DNA of 36,463 nucleotides from positions 1 to 36,463 of the forward strand of contig CAZYTA010000027.1 of assembly GCA_964650465.1 (NCBI GenBank), given 5' to 3'. This document shows positions 15,929 to 23,522 of the stretch, in pieces. Both the position numbers and the translations under genes were made by a program. How positions within the stretch are numbered: position 1 is the first letter of the stretch; every line of letters begins with the position of its first letter. The notes beneath the pieces were generated by a model that saw nothing but the letters and a program-made list of their open reading frames with translations, ran no database searches and was not told where the DNA came from. The stretch comes from RGIG6353 sp964650465. GTDB lineage: Bacteria; Bacillota; Clostridia; Oscillospirales; SIG627.

Positions 15929-16396
15929 ATGAAATTCAAAAGTGTAAAACCATTTATTTTTGAAATGTTAACTCTATTGTTTGTTATATCTTTAATTATT
16001 GCAGGTCTGTTAATTAGAGATAATATACAAATCTCTTGGGATTTACTTACAATAGGCGTTGTCGTTTGTGTATTTGTGATTCATTTGTTGCTCTTTTCAA
16101 GAATCGTACCTCTTGGCATTCGAGCTTTGGTAGATTATATTTGTCAAAATACCGAAGAAAACACATTCGTTTTTCTAAAAGAGGAACCTTATGAAGCAAG
16201 TATGTTTACTGAAAAATTCGGTAAGGACCATAAGAGACATATAGGGATGTATTATTTGATTCATTTGAAAAATTCCAAAGAGATAAGTACATTTATTTCA
16301 CCTGTGTATGTGGATTTTGATGAAAATAAAAAATATAAAGTTAAATATGGCAAATGTTCCAAGATCTTTATAAGCAGTGAGTGTGTTGACATTTAA
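15929..16396 (+). CDS. Small membrane protein of unknown function
   Basis: A 155-residue protein with two hydrophobic segments at the N terminus (about 12-28 and 38-60) and a soluble, charged C-terminal domain of about 90 residues. I do not recognise a family. The ATG follows GAGGTGATTTAA. The gene is AT-richer than the housekeeping genes around it and sits in the accessory stretch. It may be transcribed from the promoter at 15580-15608. Confidence 0.7.
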   Translation: MKFKSVKPFIFEMLTLLFVISLIIAGLLIRDNIQISWDLLTIGVVVCVFVIHLLLFSRIVPLGIRALVDYICQNTEENTFVFLKEEPYEASMFTEKFGKDHKRHIGMYYLIHLKNSKEISTFISPVYVDFDENKKYKVKYGKCSKIFISSECVDI

Positions 16397-16547
16397 TTGC
16401 TGCAACAGGCGCATCTTTGATGCGGCAAATTATTGCGGAAATGGTTTATGCAATTCAGTTTTTTCTGATGGCTTTACCCGAGAGATAGTAAACTCACTGT
16501 TTTTCGGTTAACTTGTAACTAAAACGGTTTCTTTGTTCAAATAAAAA

Positions 16548-16970
16548 ATGGGCTGGTTTAGCAGTATTTTAATGAACGATTATGCTATTATTGCTATCAT
16601 TGCATTTGTTTTTGGCATCGTTTCATCATATCTTAATACTTTCTTTTTTAAAATAGATAAGGACGAATATTCTTTCTACAAAAAAAGAGGCGAAAAGCCT
16701 CCTTTTGATGAACTACGAAATGAAGAAAATAACGGCAGGGGACACGGTATGTTGTTTTTTGGAGTTCCGTTTCTCTTTATAGTAATAATAACCGGTTTTA
16801 TGGGATATGAAAAGAAAAGTCTTATCAATTTTATTGCAGGTGTTGTGTTGCTTATAACTTATGGTGTGACGGATACGATTTTTGATAAGCTTTATTACAA
16901 AATCAAATACAAGCGCTACCCGCATCTTAATCCGGATGCAAAAGATAACGAAGAAAGCGATAAAGAATAG
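16548..16970 (+). CDS. Small membrane protein of unknown function
   Basis: 140 residues with three hydrophobic segments (about 9-31, 68-85 and 90-110), a charged loop between the first two and an acidic C terminus. No family recognised. No ribosome site is visible before the ATG (AAATAAAAA), so the start is uncertain. A 9-bp stem hairpin follows the stop by 11 bases. AT-rich like its upstream neighbour; both could be acquired genes. Confidence 0.6.
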   Translation: MGWFSSILMNDYAIIAIIAFVFGIVSSYLNTFFFKIDKDEYSFYKKRGEKPPFDELRNEENNGRGHGMLFFGVPFLFIVIITGFMGYEKKSLINFIAGVVLLITYGVTDTIFDKLYYKIKYKRYPHLNPDAKDNEESDKE

Positions 16971-16981
16971 CACAGTTTTTA

Positions 16982-17005
16982 CCCCCTGCACTTTGATGCA
17001 GGGGG
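16982..17005 (+). terminator. Hairpin after the 16548-16970 gene
   Basis: CCCCCTGCA (16982-16990) pairs perfectly with TGCAGGGGG (16997-17005). No T tract follows directly, but a partial dispersed repeat ending in hairpin plus T tract comes 20 bases later. Confidence 0.55.
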
Positions 17006-17006
17006 T

Positions 17007-17257
17007 GGATAGGTGAGCATTGTCAGCGGTCACTGACCGCTTTTTTATTATATAGGAAATTTCATTAAAACAACCTCGCCGTTTTACCTTGCTTCGGTTT
17101 ATACATTGGTTACGATAGGCGAGCATTGTTAGCGGTCACTGACCGCTTTTTTATTATATAGGAAATTTCATTAAAACAACCTCGCCGTTTTACCTTGCTT
17201 CGGTTTATACATTGGTTACGATAGGCGAGCATTGTCAGCGGCGACTCGCCGCTTTTT
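17007..17257 (+). repeat. Dispersed structured repeat, partial R5 and tandem R6, R7
   Basis: R5 (17007-17046) is only the right end: GTGAGCATTGT plus the AGCGGTC-ACT-GACCGCT hairpin and TTTTTT. R6 (about 17047-17152) and R7 (about 17153-17257) are nearly identical complete copies in tandem; their inner segments from ATTATATAGGAAATTTC through GCGAGCATTGT differ at almost no position. Their terminal hairpins differ, though: R6 has AGCGGTC/GACCGCT, R7 has AGCGGCG/CGCCGCT. The T tract of R7 contains the stop codon (17257-17259) of the lipoprotein gene. Confidence 0.9.
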
Positions 17258-18663
17258 TATTGTATCAGATTATAAAGAGCGTCCTTTTTTACAAAGCCTT
17301 TCACTTCGGTCACTCTAAACCATACGCTTCCGTCATCAAACGGTGTAGGATAAAAAACGGTATTGCCGTCAAAAAGATTTTTTACATAAAAACCTTGGGG
17401 CTGTTCATCAAGAGTTTGCTCATAATTGCTGTTTGTGTACGCCAATAATCTTCTGTCCGGGGAGATCTTCGGGGTAAAAGCATAATTTTCAAGGAATATC
17501 AATTCGTTTTTTTCTATGTCATACAAGTATGCTTTTGAATAGTAATTTTCAGAATAATCGTAGAATTTGTATCTCGAATACAATTTTTTAGCAGTAAATA
17601 AAATATACTTGCCTTCTGTTATGTCCTCGATATTAATGCTTTGATGAATTTGGACCATATCGGTATCATCCGAGTAATACGGCTTTTCCAATTCATGTAA
17701 AATTCGTTTTTCGGTAAAAGAATATATGTATGTATCAGACGGATATTCTATGTCGTACAGCATCTTGTTGTCTTTCAAGGAATATATGTAGTAATGGTCG
17801 TCAAGAGCATTTTCAAAAACAGCATAATCATCTGACAGATATACGCACTCACAGTTTTGTAACTTTGTGACATATGAAACGTTTTCGTTAAAATTTGTAC
17901 TAAAAAATTCCGCTTCTATGGCTTCGGGTGATATTGGGCTGCCTAATATATATTCGGGAGACTCATAAGAAAAAGTAGGAGTACCGTTTTTGTAGACAGT
18001 ATAATATGACTTCCAATTACTGAATTGTAAGTCTGTAACAGTCTCCGTACCCATAAATTTTGAATAAAAAATATTTACTCTGTCAATATCTTCCGACATA
18101 CTTGTTACTCTGCCCTTTGAAAAATGCTTTGAATATTCTATATACTCAAAGTCAGATACGTTTTCAGCATCAAAGCTATTTGCACCTATTTCAAAAAAAG
18201 CTTCAAATATCGTGTTAAATTTGTCATAAATTTTCCAACCATCTTCCAAACTGCCGGTGTTTTCGTTTAAAAAAGCATAATTGAACAAAGGTTCATTTCT
18301 TAACGAATTGATATGATCATAATACTTCACAAACGGCACATACTCTCCCCAGTCAAATTCCTCGGGGGAGACAAGGTTGGGTTCTGTGTAAGGCTCCTCG
18401 GGGAAGTCCTCGGGAAAGTCAATAGTGATATTCTTTGTATTCTCGTCAGCCTCGGGGAGCATTATCACATTTTCGCCTTTTGGTTCGGTCTCGGCGGGAG
18501 TCTCGTTAGGCACTACTGCCTCAGGCTCGTTTGGTGTTACAATATCAGGTTCTTCGGGCATTACTGCTTCAATTTCATTCGGTGTCACCTTTGGAGTATC
18601 AACACAGCCAAACAAAGCAAAGCACATTACCGTAACCAAAACAAAAAGTATAATCCTTTTCAC
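17257..18663 (-). CDS. Putative lipoprotein with a proline/glutamate-rich linker
   Basis: A 468-residue exported lipoprotein. It starts at GTG (18661-18663), preceded by AAGGAG with 8-base spacing; an upstream ATG frame of 20 more residues lacks a site. The signal peptide KRIILFVLVTVMCFALFGC ends in a lipobox with Cys20. Residues about 24-100 are a repetitive low-complexity linker (VTPNE, PEEP, VVPNE units), followed by a long domain with many Tyr/Phe/Asp, which may be a beta-propeller-like sensor (segments such as YLSDDYAVFE, SPDRRLLAYTNS). No named family recognised. Divergent from the SLH phosphoesterase gene, each with its own promoter. Confidence 0.8.
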   Translation of the reverse strand: MKRIILFVLVTVMCFALFGCVDTPKVTPNEIEAVMPEEPDIVTPNEPEAVVPNETPAETEPKGENVIMLPEADENTKNITIDFPEDFPEEPYTEPNLVSPEEFDWGEYVPFVKYYDHINSLRNEPLFNYAFLNENTGSLEDGWKIYDKFNTIFEAFFEIGANSFDAENVSDFEYIEYSKHFSKGRVTSMSEDIDRVNIFYSKFMGTETVTDLQFSNWKSYYTVYKNGTPTFSYESPEYILGSPISPEAIEAEFFSTNFNENVSYVTKLQNCECVYLSDDYAVFENALDDHYYIYSLKDNKMLYDIEYPSDTYIYSFTEKRILHELEKPYYSDDTDMVQIHQSINIEDITEGKYILFTAKKLYSRYKFYDYSENYYSKAYLYDIEKNELIFLENYAFTPKISPDRRLLAYTNSNYEQTLDEQPQGFYVKNLFDGNTVFYPTPFDDGSVWFRVTEVKGFVKKDALYNLIQ

Positions 18664-18694
18664 TTCAAAATCTCCTTCCCTTGTACTTAAGTTT

Positions 18695-18723
18695 ATTATA
18701 TCATATGCTTTTGCTTGTTTCAA
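18695..18723 (-). promoter_or_regulatory. Promoter of the lipoprotein gene
   Basis: Minus strand TTGAAA (18718-18723), 17 bases, TATAAT (18695-18700), about 32 bases before the GTG start, which supports that start. Confidence 0.8.
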
Positions 18724-18787
18724 GAATAATTTGACAAAACATAAATATCGCTGACCGCATAAACTAAAAAGACTCCCTGTTTGTTTA

Positions 18788-18816
18788 TTGACATAAATAA
18801 AAAAATAAGCTATAAT
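18788..18816 (+). promoter_or_regulatory. Consensus promoter of the SLH phosphoesterase gene
   Basis: TTGACA (18788-18793), 17 bases, TATAAT (18811-18816): a perfect sigma-A match, 27 bases before the start codon. Confidence 0.88.
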
Positions 18817-18843
18817 GAATTAATAAATTTCAGGAGGAGAAAA

Positions 18844-21246
18844 ATGAAACGTTTATTATCACTTATTCTTGTGCTGATGTTCTGTTTTCAGGCTGTGTCT
18901 GTAATGGCAGACGGTCTGTTGATAATGTCAGCTCCTACAGCAAAGGCATTTCCCTTTAAGGACGTGTCGGAGAATGCATGGTATTACGGCGATGTAAAGA
19001 GTGCATACGATATGGGTCTTATCAACGGAAAGGACAGTGCCGATACATATAAGCCCGACGTCAATATGACTTACGCCGAGGCAATAAAGCTGGCTGCTTG
19101 TATGCATGAGCTTTATACAACAGGCAAGGTAACTCTTGCAAACGGCGCTGAACAGTGGTACAGCACCTATGTTGAGTATTGTAAGACAAACGGAATTATC
19201 GCAAAGGATTACGATTACTCCGCTCTTGCTACCAGAGCAGGTTATATGGAAATATTTGCGAAAGCACTTCCCGATGAAGCGCTGAATCAGAAAAATATAG
19301 TTCCCAAGGGCTTTGTCCCCGATGTAAAAGTAAGTGATGCGTATTACGATGCTGTGTATAAGCTTTACAGAGCAGGTATCGTTGCAGGCTCGGATGCACA
19401 GTACAGCTGTAACCCCAAGGACAACATAAAGAGAAGTGAGGTTGCGGCTATCCTTGCACGTATGATGATTCCTTCAAAGAGAGTCAGCGTTGGTTTTGAG
19501 CCCGAAAAAGAAAATGAACTGACCTTTGGCGTGTTCTCCGACCTTCACAACAGCAAAAACGATTTTGACAACGTAATGAACACTATCTATGCCCTTACAG
19601 ATGAAGGCTCAGAGCTTGACGGAATAGTAATGGTAGGCGATATAGTTTATCTTGCGGCAAAGGATTCGGTACCCGGTGCAGGAACCTATGCAATGATAAA
19701 GGCAAACCCTAAATTTTCCTCTCTCTTGTCGTCAGGTAAGGTTGTTTATGCAATGGGCAACCACGAATTTCCTCTCAATAACGTAGCAGAGGATGTTACA
19801 GCCCTGTCCAAGGAGGTATTTAAGACCGAAACAGGACTTGACCCCGAAAAGGTTACTGTTTACGACGGATATCACTTTATTACCGCAGGTCCCAAGGACT
19901 ATAACAATTCTCTTACTCCCGAGCAGGAGCAGTTTGTAATGGACAGTGTAAAGGCGGCACTTAAGGCAGACCCCGAAAAGCCTGTGTTCCTTATTCTGCA
20001 CCAGCCCGTAGATTCAACTCTCTTCGGTACAGGACACTATAATAAGTACAGCGATGTATTTGAAAGCTTCATTAAGTCTCAGCCCAGACTTGTGGTGTTC
20101 AGCGGTCATATGCACTATCCCTCATCCGACCCGCAGACCATTTATCAGGTTCCCGGCGGCACTACCTTCGTTTACACAAGCTCTTTGATGGGCGGTAACG
20201 GCACAAAGCCTCCTACGGCAACCGAAAGACACAGAACATGGGCAAATCAGGGTATTATGCTCAGAATAAACAAGGACACCAATGTAGTTACTCTCAAGCG
20301 CTTCTATTCGGGTTCGGGTGTTCCCAAGTATCTGGAAGGCGGAGACTGGACTCTCGATATACCTGCAATGATAGATGAAGACGGCGACACTACTCCGAAC
20401 CTTGATGTATATAAATATACAAACGCAAGAGCGGATTTGAGTAAGGCTCCTTATTTCAAGGACGGTGATGCCATTACTGTCAAGGAAATAACCGAAAACA
20501 GTGCAAAGGTGGTAGTTCCCCTTCCTCAGCAGGGCGCAGAGGACGAGAACAGCGTTGTAGCCTTCTACGATATCGAGGTATATAACAAGACCAAGGGCGA
20601 AGTTTTAAAGAGTGTAAGAACTCCCAGTGACTACTTCTTGAAGAATAAGAGCAGCACATACACCTACAATCTTGTAGACCTTCCCGATACCAGTGACTTC
20701 AAGGTTACTGTAACTCCTGTAACTGCTTGGTATGTAAAGGCGGAAAAACCCCTTGTAGCGGAATTCTCCACACCTGCACCCAAGTTCCCCGCAGTAACAC
20801 TCAGCACAGACAATATTTCCCGTTATAATGTATACGAAGCGAAGCTGCTCGGCACTTATACCAAATACAATGACTTTATCCACATGGGATATTCCACAGT
20901 TGCTTCGGCAAAATTTGTTGTTGATATAACAAAGCCCGGTAAGTACAGAGTATTCCTTGAAGCAAGTGCCGCAGGCTCGGCTGATCTTGCACTTACCGTT
21001 TGCTCGGCAGATGTTGCCTATGTTGAAAAGGCAGACGGTACAGAGAAGGTAAACATTACCAATGAAGTAGAGCTTCATACCGATACTGTTACGGTAAATA
21101 CAGCGAATGTATCAACCTTCAGAGATGTTATCTGTGCCGATATTGAATTTGCAAAGGAAGGCACCTACACCGTAAGATTCAAGAAGGCAAAGACACCCTA
21201 TACCATCGGTGTGAAAACATTAAAGGTTGTTGAAATAATCGAATAA
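18844..21246 (+). CDS. Exported SLH-domain calcineurin-like phosphoesterase
   Basis: An 800-residue surface protein. A signal peptide (1 to about 22, ending SVMA) is followed by SLH-type modules: FPFKDVSENAWYYGDVKSAY (37-56) through about 85, a diverged middle one (about 100-140), and FVPDVKVSDAYYDAVYKLYR (157-176) to about 207. A metallophosphoesterase domain follows, with DLH (233-235), GDIV (265-268), GNHE (305-308), ILHQPVD and FSGHMH. The C-terminal 280 residues look like two beta-sandwich domains. SLH modules bind pyruvylated cell-wall polymers, so the enzyme should be held on the cell surface and act outside. Substrate unknown. ATG at 18844 after CAGGAGGAG. Hairpin terminator and repeat copies follow. 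Confidence 0.92.
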   Translation: MKRLLSLILVLMFCFQAVSVMADGLLIMSAPTAKAFPFKDVSENAWYYGDVKSAYDMGLINGKDSADTYKPDVNMTYAEAIKLAACMHELYTTGKVTLANGAEQWYSTYVEYCKTNGIIAKDYDYSALATRAGYMEIFAKALPDEALNQKNIVPKGFVPDVKVSDAYYDAVYKLYRAGIVAGSDAQYSCNPKDNIKRSEVAAILARMMIPSKRVSVGFEPEKENELTFGVFSDLHNSKNDFDNVMNTIYALTDEGSELDGIVMVGDIVYLAAKDSVPGAGTYAMIKANPKFSSLLSSGKVVYAMGNHEFPLNNVAEDVTALSKEVFKTETGLDPEKVTVYDGYHFITAGPKDYNNSLTPEQEQFVMDSVKAALKADPEKPVFLILHQPVDSTLFGTGHYNKYSDVFESFIKSQPRLVVFSGHMHYPSSDPQTIYQVPGGTTFVYTSSLMGGNGTKPPTATERHRTWANQGIMLRINKDTNVVTLKRFYSGSGVPKYLEGGDWTLDIPAMIDEDGDTTPNLDVYKYTNARADLSKAPYFKDGDAITVKEITENSAKVVVPLPQQGAEDENSVVAFYDIEVYNKTKGEVLKSVRTPSDYFLKNKSSTYTYNLVDLPDTSDFKVTVTPVTAWYVKAEKPLVAEFSTPAPKFPAVTLSTDNISRYNVYEAKLLGTYTKYNDFIHMGYSTVASAKFVVDITKPGKYRVFLEASAAGSADLALTVCSADVAYVEKADGTEKVNITNEVELHTDTVTVNTANVSTFRDVICADIEFAKEGTYTVRFKKAKTPYTIGVKTLKVVEIIE

Positions 21247-21292
21247 ATACCGAGAGTAGGCGGAAATTTTTGCCCGTTGCAATCATGATTAT

Positions 21293-21341
21293 GTAAAACG
21301 GCGAGGTTGTTTCCGAGAAATTTCCTATATATTAAAAAAGC
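21293..21341 (-). repeat. Dispersed structured repeat, inverted partial copy R8
   Basis: GTAAAACGGCGAGG, TTGTTTCCGAGAAATTTCC and TATATATTAAAAAAG are the reverse complement of the left part of the repeat (variant with CTCGGAAACAA). It faces copy R9 head to head across the hairpin at 21342-21383. Confidence 0.75.
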
Positions 21342-21383
21342 AAAAGAGATGTTAACTCATTTAAAGTTTTTAACATCTCTTTT
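21342..21383 (+). terminator. Terminator hairpin downstream of the SLH gene
   Basis: AAAAGAGATGTTAA (21342-21355) pairs perfectly with TTAACATCTCTTTT (21370-21383). The A-rich start and T-rich end allow termination in both directions. Related in sequence (GATGTT...AACATC) to the hairpins at 21935-21974 and 30234-30274. Confidence 0.8.
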
Positions 21384-21491
21384 TTGTATTATAGGAAATT
21401 GCATTAAATCAACCTCGCCGTATTACCTTGCTTCGGTTTATACATTGGTTACGATAGGCGAGCAATGTCAGCGGTCACTGACCGCTTTTTT
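21384..21491 (+). repeat. Dispersed structured repeat, copy R9
   Basis: Complete copy beginning in the T tract of the preceding terminator: ATTATAGGAAATTGCATT, AACCTCGCCG, CCTTGCTTCGGTTTATACAT, GATAGGCGAGCAATGTC and hairpin AGCGGTC-ACT-GACCGCT with TTTTTTT. Confidence 0.88.
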
Positions 21492-21524
21492 ATCATTGTT
21501 TGTCGACAAAAAAGCAAATACATC

Positions 21525-21601
21525 TAATGTAAACATTATATCACGTAAATGTCTATTTGTCAAGACAAATCATAATATATCATTTAAACATTAGATAATG
21601 T
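21525..21601. promoter_or_regulatory. Paired palindromic operators before a small XRE regulator
   Basis: TAATGT-AA-ACATTA (21525-21538) and ACATTA-GA-TAATGT (21588-21601) use the same 6-base half-site in opposite order. Between them lies ATTTGTC-AA-GACAAAT (21555-21570), a perfect 7-bp inverted repeat. The second operator directly precedes the ribosome site of the HTH gene, as expected for autoregulation. Confidence 0.65.
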
Positions 21602-21612
21602 GGAGGTTTGCT

Positions 21613-21816
21613 ATGAAACTGCGAATACTTGATATTTTAGAAGAAAAAGGAAAGACAAAATATTGGCTATATATTCAATTGGGGTTAAGCTATCAAAATT
21701 TCAATAAAATGGTTAACAACCAAACAAACGGAATAAAGTTTGAAAATCTTCAGGCGCTGTGCGATATCCTTGAGTGCACCCCCAACTATTTGTTTGAGGA
21801 ATATAAAGATAAATAA
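21613..21816 (+). CDS. Small XRE-family (Cro/CI type) HTH regulator
   Basis: A 67-residue DNA-binding protein, almost entirely one helix-turn-helix domain: ILDILEEKGKTKYWLYIQLG, then LSYQNFNKMVNN and FENLQALCDILECTPNYLFE. It resembles the short YozG-like class. The start at 21613 is chosen because GGAGG lies 7 bases upstream; an ATG 15 bases earlier would put that site inside the gene. Probable autorepressor through the palindromes at 21525-21601. No adjacent co-directional target gene is visible, so its regulon is unknown. Confidence 0.88.
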   Translation: MKLRILDILEEKGKTKYWLYIQLGLSYQNFNKMVNNQTNGIKFENLQALCDILECTPNYLFEEYKDK

Positions 21817-21823
21817 AAGTGGA

Positions 21824-21925
21824 GAGCCGCCGGCAATTCTCGCCTATTGTTCTATCAAATTGTCATCGCTTCTTCACTCTTCGCTTGTATAAACGGCGAG
21901 GTTGTTTCCGAGAAATTTTCTATAA
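21824..21925 (-). repeat. Dispersed structured repeat, inverted copy R10
   Basis: Reverse-orientation copy: AGCCGCCGGCAATTCTCGCC at the left, CTCGCC (21839-21844) and GGCGAG (21895-21900) kept, and the CGGCGAGGTTGTTTCCGAG end shared with R8. The central part between the paired hexamers is diverged. Confidence 0.75.
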
Positions 21926-21934
21926 GACGAAAAA

Positions 21935-21974
21935 GGGGATGTTTAAAAACTCAAATGAGTTTTTAAACATCCCC
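21935..21974. terminator. Perfect 18-bp hairpin between convergent genes
   Basis: GGGGATGTTTAAAAACTC (21935-21952), loop AAAT, and its exact complement (21957-21974). Lies between the plus-strand HTH gene and the minus-strand MlrC gene, only 6 bases past the MlrC stop. Probably a bidirectional terminator, though no long T tract follows. Confidence 0.75.
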
Positions 21975-21980
21975 ATAATT

Positions 21981-23522
21981 CTATATATGACATATATCGT
22001 TTTCAGTTATTTCCTCAAAGGGATACAGCTTCGGACGTTTTTTGTATGGCAGTGCTGTAAGCGTGGGACAAGCCGCACCGGGCGAGGAGACGTTATATAT
22101 TTCTGCGGCTATCTTTTCATATCCCGCTCTGAAGGAGGTACACGCCTTTACCGATACAAAATCACAGTTTTCTACATCAATGCCAAAGCTTCTGTAGAAA
22201 TTCAGGTCGTATTCTCCGCTGCCGTCTGCGTACAGTAAAACCAGTATTCCGCCAAGCTCCAGAACTGCCGTTTTTCCAAGCTGTGACAGACAACCCTTTT
22301 TTGCAGGTCCGTGCATATAAAAGCTACCGTTGTGGAGACTTCTTACAGTAGCGTTTTTCAGCAATACAGGCTTTGACAGCTGTGGAGCGATTGTTGCACC
22401 CAGCTCAAAATCTCCCGTTGCTCCCACGCCCAGCTCAAAAGCCCTGTCAATGGCTGCCGCATCAAAGACCGATACTGCGGCACGGAGTTCGTTGCTGTAA
22501 GGTAACAAGGCTCTCAAGGGCTCCGCACTGTCTCCTGTTGAGCCTGCACCGCGTGAGTCGGCAGAATCCGAAATAACTATGGGCGCATCAACCGTATTTG
22601 TCAGAGCTTTTTGTATCGCATCCTCTACAGTGAGCAGGGGAGCGCCCTGAAGCTCTTTTCTTATTTCAAAATTATCCTTGGCAAGCTCTGATGCCGCCTG
22701 ATTTGCAGTGTCTTGATTTGGGGCAATTACAACTGCCGCAGAAGCCATCTCAACTGCATCCAGCCAGGGCTGAACCTGGAAAACCGTATAATCTGCTATT
22801 TTCCCCGAAACAACCCATTGCTCAGCCTTTTCGTTTATTGAAAGAAGAGAGCCCCGTGTTGTGGTATAGGCGTGTGCAGGTGCTATCATGGGAATTTGCA
22901 CAACGGCGGTTTTCATGGTGTTGCCCTTAAAATGCTCACACAGCATTTTAGCCGCACGCACACCCGTTTCTCTTACATCGGTGTGGGGATATTGGTGATA
23001 TCCGCAAATATAGTTGATGTTCTTTGCAACCTTTTTTGTTATGTTTGCGTGCAGGTCAAATTGTGCCGACATGGGAATGTCTCCCACAATGCGGCGTACT
23101 GCTTCAAATACATCTCCGCACACATCGTCGGATGAAACCGACATGGTTGCTCCGTGCATCATCCACAGTATTCCGTCAAATTGCTGATTTTCAATCTCCT
23201 TGATTATTGTATTGACAAAGAAGCTGACCGCTCTGTCCGTCAGCGGCGCACCGCTTTGAGAGGTCATGAAGGTGCCGTAAATACATTCTGCACCCTCGTC
23301 AAGAAGATATTGTATACCCCCGATTACGGCAGGGTCAGTGCTCTTATCCGCCTTGCATATTTCAAAGCTGTCAAGGTCTGCATATATAGGGTTGAAGGAA
23401 TTGGATTCCTGATGCAGACCGCAGACAAATACACGTTTAGTATGCAGGAGATTGCTCGAACCCAACCTCGTGGGGGTGTATATGAGAGCATTGTCAGCTG
23501 TCATTAACCGCTTTTTATCCAT
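21981..23522 (-). CDS. M81 family metallopeptidase (MlrC-like)
   Basis: Zinc-dependent hydrolase related to microcystinase C; true substrates in gut bacteria are unknown. Motifs of the family are visible: VCGLHQESNSF (residues 33-43), GILWMMHGA, SAQFDLHAN (152-160), GYHQYPHTD (174-182) and DSRGAGSTGD. Its ATG (23522) overlaps the stop of the M20 peptidase gene (TAATG), so the two are co-translated. Homology starts only near residue 29; residues 1-28 correspond to a decayed copy of the dispersed repeat (23463-23517). Whether the protein carries this extension or starts at Met7 cannot be decided. The operon pairing suggests joint peptide or amide degradation. Confidence 0.92.
   Translation of the reverse strand: MDKKRLMTADNALIYTPTRLGSSNLLHTKRVFVCGLHQESNSFNPIYADLDSFEICKADKSTDPAVIGGIQYLLDEGAECIYGTFMTSQSGAPLTDRAVSFFVNTIIKEIENQQFDGILWMMHGATMSVSSDDVCGDVFEAVRRIVGDIPMSAQFDLHANITKKVAKNINYICGYHQYPHTDVRETGVRAAKMLCEHFKGNTMKTAVVQIPMIAPAHAYTTTRGSLLSINEKAEQWVVSGKIADYTVFQVQPWLDAVEMASAAVVIAPNQDTANQAASELAKDNFEIRKELQGAPLLTVEDAIQKALTNTVDAPIVISDSADSRGAGSTGDSAEPLRALLPYSNELRAAVSVFDAAAIDRAFELGVGATGDFELGATIAPQLSKPVLLKNATVRSLHNGSFYMHGPAKKGCLSQLGKTAVLELGGILVLLYADGSGEYDLNFYRSFGIDVENCDFVSVKACTSFRAGYEKIAAEIYNVSSPGAACPTLTALPYKKRPKLYPFEEITENDICHI
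23463..23517 (+). repeat. Decayed dispersed repeat R11 inside a coding junction
   Basis: CAACCTCG at the left, GAGAGCATTGTCAGCTGTCA and TTAACCGCTTTTTAT at the right match the ends of the family, while the middle is lost. It lies inside the first 20 codons of the MlrC reading frame, translated in antisense. Confidence 0.65.

Noticed and set aside
15118..17257. CRISPR array
   Set aside because: The tandem units are about 105 bp, directly adjacent without variable spacers, and no cas gene is present.
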